From Trachythela sp. YZ-2020 (Eukaryota > Cnidaria > Anthozoa > Malacalcyonacea > Clavulariidae): DNA of 64,000 nucleotides. The notes beneath the pieces are model-generated. The model saw only the letters and a program-made list of their open reading frames with translations, had not been told where the DNA came from and did no database searches. This document shows, in pieces, positions 57,852 through 64,000 of the stretch; position 1 is the first letter of the stretch; every line of letters starts with the position of its first letter. Where the stretch lies: assembly GCA_016169945.1 (NCBI GenBank), contig JADLSH010000367.1:8543501-8607500 (forward strand). The letters run 5' to 3'. A program made the position numbers and the translations under genes.

Positions 57852-60800
57852 CAGGAAGATTATAAGAAAAACGAGGAGAATTGCCAAGGTTATGCCAACA
57901 GCAAGCCATATTTTCTCATTATCTGACATGCTCGACGACTGAGGAGCCTTTATACCACCAAACTCAATGTCAGTTATCTAAATAGAATAGATATTTCGTA
58001 AAATTTAAAACACGCGAACAGGAGTGCACAACGGAAGCATTTTGGAAATGATTAAACGCGAATGCTCAAGACACTTCCTGAATTTGCTTTAGTGCATACG
58101 AAAAAACCTAAATTCGATGCTGACAAATATGATGCAAGCATTGTATATTAGCAGTTTTCATTGCCATCACTTTAGAGGGCACACATTCTCGTAATGACGG
58201 CTGGTAATCGTGCCTTGGGTCGACCTCGTTCCATTGTCTCCGATATCCACGCAAGCAAATATATGAAGTGCTTTTTGGATATTTTTGGATGATTCCTGTT
58301 ATAAGTATGACCGAATTCATGTTTTAGACTTGCTGATTAGCGAAAAAAATTGTATCAATATAAAATGGTTCGTTCATTTGTATTCATTATAAAAAGTCTT
58401 ATGTTCTTAATATGAGTTAATTAATAAACTCATCTTATTTCAGGGCGAATTTTCGGAACACATTATTAGAAAAGTTGCCTAATGAGCAATAATTAGCTTT
58501 TCAAAACCGTGTACCAAAGCAACGAGGGCACCAAATTGGAACGCCATTTTTGTGTGGAAACACCACAATTTTTAACTAGAGATCTACATATATGCAGGGT
58601 GTATCAAAAAAGAAATATTTTTATTTATAGCCTGTTTTGACTAAATCCATCTGATTCGTTTATTTTTTATTACATGATCGCTTTTGTATTCACTATAAAA
58701 GAGCATGTTTTTTCCCAACACATTCTACTAACTTCCAGACAAAGGAAGTTTGATACGATAATTTCTTATCGTATCGTTTTTGGCCATATTTATCGCAATG
58801 ATACAAAAAGATATCATTTGACAGCTAAAAGATTCATCTTTATTGGTATGAAAAAAGAAAATATATAAACTAAATAATGAACGCGCGATAAAGAGCTAAA
58901 TTTAGATTACCGTTTTTTGATACACCCTGTACACTGATCATAATCTGAGTTTAGGGAACGAGAAATTTGCGAAATACAAAAACATCACACCTATATTCAT
59001 CATGCAAACCTACAAAAATCTTACCTTGTCTTCAAACAGATTTCCTAGTTTTCTTAACTGCCTGGAATCGAGCAAGTCCTTCAAATCATTCCCAACTTGT
59101 ATGGTAACTTCGTCTGCATCTGATCCAATCACCGAAAACCAAACATCGATAACCTCCTTGGTTTTGTCCGGGTTTGCGCAATTCCTGCCGCCGTTCACAA
59201 TGTATATGTCATTAGGTTTCAATTTATTGCCTTTCCGATCATGCGATCTTTCAGCAATATTTTCTCTAAAATGTTCCTCCACTGGTCCACAGAAATCGTA
59301 CCATGTATATTCCATTGTGACAATCACATATACATTAGGTTCAGGCTGAGGTGGTTTCTTAGTCGGTTCTGGTTTACTTGTGTTTCCGTTTGATGAATAA
59401 TTGAACGACGTCTTGTCTACTTTAAATGCACCAAGTGCGCCATTCCGTATTTTATCCTTAACTACTTCCCCGGCATCGCCTTCTGAGATACCACTAGGAT
59501 CAGGGCCTTGCACTCCAAGCACTAATTTGGATTCGGTGATCAGACTACCGCACTCCAATTTTGTAATCGTTAAATCACATTGTTGTTTCGCAAATGCATC
59601 AATACCACAAATTTGTGTCTTCCAATAGCTTTGAAAAGTGACATAGGGAATCGACCCTTTCTTCGTGTATTCCTCGGAACATTCGTCGAGAAGTTGACGT
59701 AATATTTCCAAGTCTTGTTTTTCATATTTCGTTACTGTGTTGATTTCCGTTAGTGTCAATGATATTGTATATTCATAGTAGGTAATGCTTTCGACAACTG
59801 CAGTTGTAGAAATTGTTACAGATGGTGTCGGAGTAGTGTTGTTTCGTGATTGTGTTGGTTTAATGGAAATACTCGTACTTGTTGATGGTTTTGGTTTACT
59901 GACAATACTGGTACTTGAAGATGATGTTGGCTTAATTGTGATACTGGTATTTGATGATGGTGTTGCATCAATGGTGATACTGGTATTTGATGACGATGTT
60001 GGCTTAATTCTGATACTGCTATTTGAAAATGATGTTGGCCTAATGGTGATACTTGTATTTGAAAATGATGTTGGTCTAATGGTGATACTGGTATTTGATG
60101 ATGGTGTTGCATCAATGGTGATACTGGTATTTGATGATGATGTTGGTCTAACGGCAATACTGACATTTGCTGATGGTATTTGTTTCATGGAAACACTGGT
60201 ATTTGTTGATGGTATTGGTTTTACTGGCAGTATTGACACTTGTTGATGATGTTGGTTTACTGGTAATACTGGACTTGTTGATGGTGTTGGGTTATTGCTA
60301 GTACTGACACTTGTTGATGGAGTTGGTTTACTGGTCCTGGCAATTGTTGATGGTGTTGGGTTACTGGTAATACTGGGACTTGTTGATGATGTTGGCTTAC
60401 TGGTAATACTGGCACTTGTTGAGTGTGTTGGTTTACTGGTAATACCGGGACTTGTTGATGATCTTGGTTTACTAGTCATACTGGCACTTGTTGATGGTGT
60501 TGATTTACTGGTAATACTGGCACTTGTTGATGGTGTTGCTTTACTGGTAATACTGGAACTTGTTGAGTGTGTTCGTTTACTGCCTAATACTGACACTTGT
60601 TGATGGTGTTGGTTTACTGGTAATACTAGGACTTGTTGATAGAGAGTTGGTTTACTGGTAATATTGGCACTTATTGACGATGTTGGTTTATTAGTAATAC
60701 TGACACCCGTTGATAGCGCTGGTTTACTGTTAATACAGGCACTTGCTGATGGTGTTGGTTTACTTGTAACAGTGGCACCTGTTGAGAGTGTTGGTTTACT

Positions 60801-63800
60801 GGTAATACTGGGACTTGTTGATGATGTTGGTTTACTGGTAATACTGGGACTTGTTGAGTGTGTTCGTTTACTGCTAATATTGACACTTGTTGATGGTGTT
60901 TGTTTACTAGTCATACTGGGACTTGCTGATGATGTTGGTTTACTTGTAATACTTGCATTTGTTGATGGTGTTGATATACTGGTAATACTGACACTTGTTG
61001 ATGGTGTTGGTTTGCTTGTAATACTGGTGGACTTGCTGATGATGTTGGTTTACTTGTAATACTTGCATTTGTTGATGGTGTTGGTTTACTGGTAATACTG
61101 ACACTTGTTGATGGTGTTGGTTTGCTGGTAATACTGGTGGGACTTGCTGATGATGCTGGTTTACTTGTAATACTTGCACTTGTTGATGGTGTTGGTTTAC
61201 TGGTAATACTGGGACTTGTTGAGTGTGTTCGTTTACTGCTAATACTGACACTTGCTGATGGTGTTGGTTTACTGGTAATACCGACTTGTTGATGATGTTG
61301 GTTTACTAGTCATACTGGTACTTGCTGATGGTGTTCGTTTACTGGTAATACTGACACTTGTTGATGATGTTGGTCTACTGGTAATACTGACACTTGTTGA
61401 TGGTGCTGGTTGACTGGTAATACCGGGACTTGTTGATGATGTTGGTTTACTAGTCATACTGGTACTTGCTGATGGTGTTGGTTTACTGGTAATACTGACA
61501 CTTGTTGATGATGTTGGTTTACTGGTAATACTGACACTTGTTGATGGTGTCGGTTTACTAGTCATACTGGCACTTGCTGATGGTGTTCGTTTACTGGTAA
61601 TACTGACACTTGTTGATGATGTTGGTCTACTGGTAATACTGACACTTGTTGATGGTGCTGGTTGACTGGTAATACCGGGACTTGTTGATGATGTTGGTTT
61701 ACTAGTCATACTGGTACTTGCTGATGGTGTTGGTTTACTGGTAATACTGACACTTGTTGATGATGTTGGTTTACTCGTAATACTGACACTTGTTGATGGT
61801 GTTGGTTTACTGGTAATACCGGGACTTGTTGATGATGTTGGTTTACTTGTAATTCTTGCACTTGTTGATAGTGTTGGTTTACTGGTAATACCGGACTTGT
61901 TGATGATGTTGGTTTATTGGTAATACTGGAACTTGTTGAGTGTGTTCGTTTACTGCTAATACTGACACTTGCTGATGGTGTTGGTTTACTGGTAATACTG
62001 ATACTTGTTGACGATGTTGGTTTACTAGTCATACTGATACTTGTTGATGGTGTTGGTTTACTGGCAATACTGACACTTGTTGATGATGTTGGTCTACTGG
62101 TAATACTGACACTTGTTGATGGTGTTGGTTGACTGGTAATACCGGGACTTGTTGATGATGTTGGTTTACTGGTAATACTGGTACTTGCTGATGGTGTTGG
62201 TTTACTGGTAATACTGACACTTGTTGACGATGTTGGTTTACTGGTAATACTGACACTTGTTGATGGTGTTGGTTTACTAGTCATACTGGCACTTGCTGAT
62301 GGTGTTGCTTTACTGGTAATACTGGCACTTGCTGATGGTTTTGGTTTGCTGGTAATACTGGCACTTGTTGAGTGTGCTGGCTCACTGGTAATACCGGGAC
62401 TTGTTGATGATGTTGGTTTGCTAGTCACACTGGCACTTGCTGATGGTGTTGGTTTACTGGTAATACTGGCACTTGCTGATGGTGTTGGTTTACTGGTAAT
62501 ACTGGCACTTGCTGATGGTGTTGGTTTGCTGGTAACACTGGGACTTGTTGAGTGTGTTCGTTTACTGCTAATACTGACACTTGTTGATGGTGTTGGTGTA
62601 CTGGTAATACTGACACTTGTTGATGATGTTGGTTTACTAGTCATACTGGCACTTGGTGATAGTGTTGGTTTACTGGTAATACTGGCACTTGTTGATGATT
62701 TTGGTTTATTGTTAATGGCACTTATTGACGATGTTTGTTTATTGTTAATACTGGGACTTGGTGATGATGTTGGTTTACTTGTAATGCTGGCACTTGTTGA
62801 TGGTGTTGGTTTACTGGTAATACCGGGACTTGTTGATGATGTTGGTTTACTTGTAATACTGACACTTGTTGATGATGTTGGTTTACTCGTAATACTGACA
62901 CTTGTTGATGGTGTTGGTTTACTGGTAATACCGACTTGTTGATGATGTTGGTTTACTTGTAATTCTTGCACTTGTTGATAGTGTTGGTTTACTGGTAATA
63001 CTGGGACTTGTTGATGATGTTGGTTTATTGGTAATACTGGAACTTGTTGAGTGTGTTCGTTTACTGCTAATACTGACACTTGCTGATGGTGTTGGCTTAC
63101 TGGTAATACTGATACTTGTTGATGATGTTGGTTTACTAGTCATACTGATACTTGTTGATGGTGTTGGTTTACTGGTAATACTTGCACTTGTTGATGGTGT
63201 TGGTTTGCTGGTAATACTGGGACTTGTTGATGATGTTCGTTTATTGCTAATACTGACACTTGTTGATAGTGTTGGTTTACTGGTAACACTGGGACTTGGT
63301 GATGATGTTGGTTTACTTGTAATACTGGCACTTGTTGATAGTGTTGGTTTACTGGTAATACTGGCACTTGTTGATGGTGTTGGTTTACTGGTACTGGGAC
63401 TTGTTGATGGTGTTGGTTTACTGGTAATACTGGGACTTGTTGATGGTGTTGGTTTACTGAAAATACTGGGACTTGTTGATGATGTTGGTTTACTGCTAAT
63501 ACTGGGACTTGTTGAGTGTGTTCGTTTACTGCTAATACTGACACTTGTTGATAGTGTTGGTTTACTGGCAACACTGGGACTTGGTGATGGTGTTGGTTTA
63601 CTGGTAATACTGACACTTGGTGATGGTGTTGGTTTACTGGTAATACTGGCACTTGTTGATGGTGTTGGTTTACTGGTAATACTGACACTTGTTGATGATG
63701 TTTGTTTACTCGTAATACTGACACTTGTTGATGGTGTTGGTTTACTGGTAATACCGGGACTTGTTGATGATGTTGGTTTACTAGTCATACTGGCACTTGT

Positions 63801-64000
63801 TGATGGTGTTGGTTTACTGGTAATACTGGCACTTGTTGATGGTGTTGCTTACTGGTAATACTGGGACTTGTTGATGATGTTGGTTTACTAGTCATACTGA
63901 CCATTGCTGATGGCGTTGGCTTACTGGTAATACTGTGACTTGTTGATGGTGTTGGTTTACTGGTAATACTGGCACATGTTGATGATTTTGGTTTATTGTT
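57852..64000 (-). pseudogene. Second copy of the mucin-like gene, frame-broken and lacking tail exons
   Basis: The membrane exon (57977-57852) and the SEA-like and repeat exon (from 59025 upward) are present on the minus strand with intact splice sites. The two cytoplasmic-tail exons are missing because the duplication starts left of them. Small indels against copy 1 shift the frame near 60221, 60271, 60583, 60644, 61029, 61281, 61893, 62932 and 63847, plus an in-frame loss of three bases near 63392. The predicted protein therefore jumps between the SITSKPT frame and a VLPVNQHHQQ frame. This is either a decaying duplicate or an unpolished second haplotype placed in tandem by the assembler. 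The 5' end is outside the window. Confidence 0.75.
58593..58932. mobile_element. Mariner-type MITE, duplicated copy 2
   Basis: Same ends and interior as 47911-48250 with a few substitutions. Confidence 0.75.

Larger units (their letters stand above)
57184..64000. repeat. Tandem duplication, copy 2, truncated by the window end
   Basis: It matches copy 1 from 46494 to about 53320 at roughly 98-99 percent by eye. Differences in the SEA-like modules change a handful of residues (for example WYEFC to WYDFC, NGTLG to NGALG, KEGID to KEVID). In the 36-bp array there are many one- or two-base indels not seen in copy 1. Confidence 0.93.

Overview
The window is animal nuclear DNA. Its genes have many introns with canonical GT/AG boundaries, and repeats fill most of the rest. 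I rebuilt four protein-coding genes by joining exons whose phases match. Gene content (SCAPER, ANKLE1, a short secreted CTHRC1-domain protein, a mucin-like membrane protein) and repeat style (Penelope-like retroelements with hammerhead ribozymes, hAT and mariner miniature elements, tRNA-derived SINEs, many perfect hairpins) suggest an early-branching invertebrate, most likely a cnidarian. The cnidarian call is inference.

Layout. 1-9.1 kb: the first four coding exons of SCAPER on the minus strand, running off the left edge. 9.1-9.9 kb: a head-to-head intergenic region. 9.9-19.9 kb: a complete six-exon ANKLE1-type nuclease gene on the plus strand, with introns packed with inverted-repeat elements. 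19.9-24 kb: a cluster of nested DNA transposons, a palindrome with three evenly spaced TGACGTCA sites, and a hammerhead ribozyme relic. 24.0-26.5 kb: a complete three-exon secreted CTHRC1-domain gene, minus strand. 26.5-36.6 kb: AT-rich DNA, an element with arms of about 0.8 kb, tyrosine-recombinase remnants, MITEs and a 13-bp minisatellite. 36.6-41 kb: two near-identical head-to-head Penelope-like element copies, each ending in an identical type I hammerhead ribozyme; one is interrupted by a young hAT insertion. 41-44 kb: SINE palindrome, MITEs and a 9-bp minisatellite. 44.2-57.2 kb: a mucin-like transmembrane protein on the minus strand (36-bp/12-residue Ser/Thr/Pro repeats, two SEA-like modules, one membrane helix, cytoplasmic tail). 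57.2-64 kb: a second, frame-damaged copy of the same gene region, in direct tandem with a period of about 10.69 kb and cut by the window end.

How the genes relate. SCAPER and ANKLE1 are divergent with start codons 817 bp apart, so they may share a promoter. Both are linked in other animals to cell cycle or genome maintenance, but nothing here shows that they act together. The CTHRC1-domain protein and the mucin-like protein are predicted secreted and cell-surface products. The rest is mobile or repetitive DNA, and several nested insertions give a clear relative order of events.
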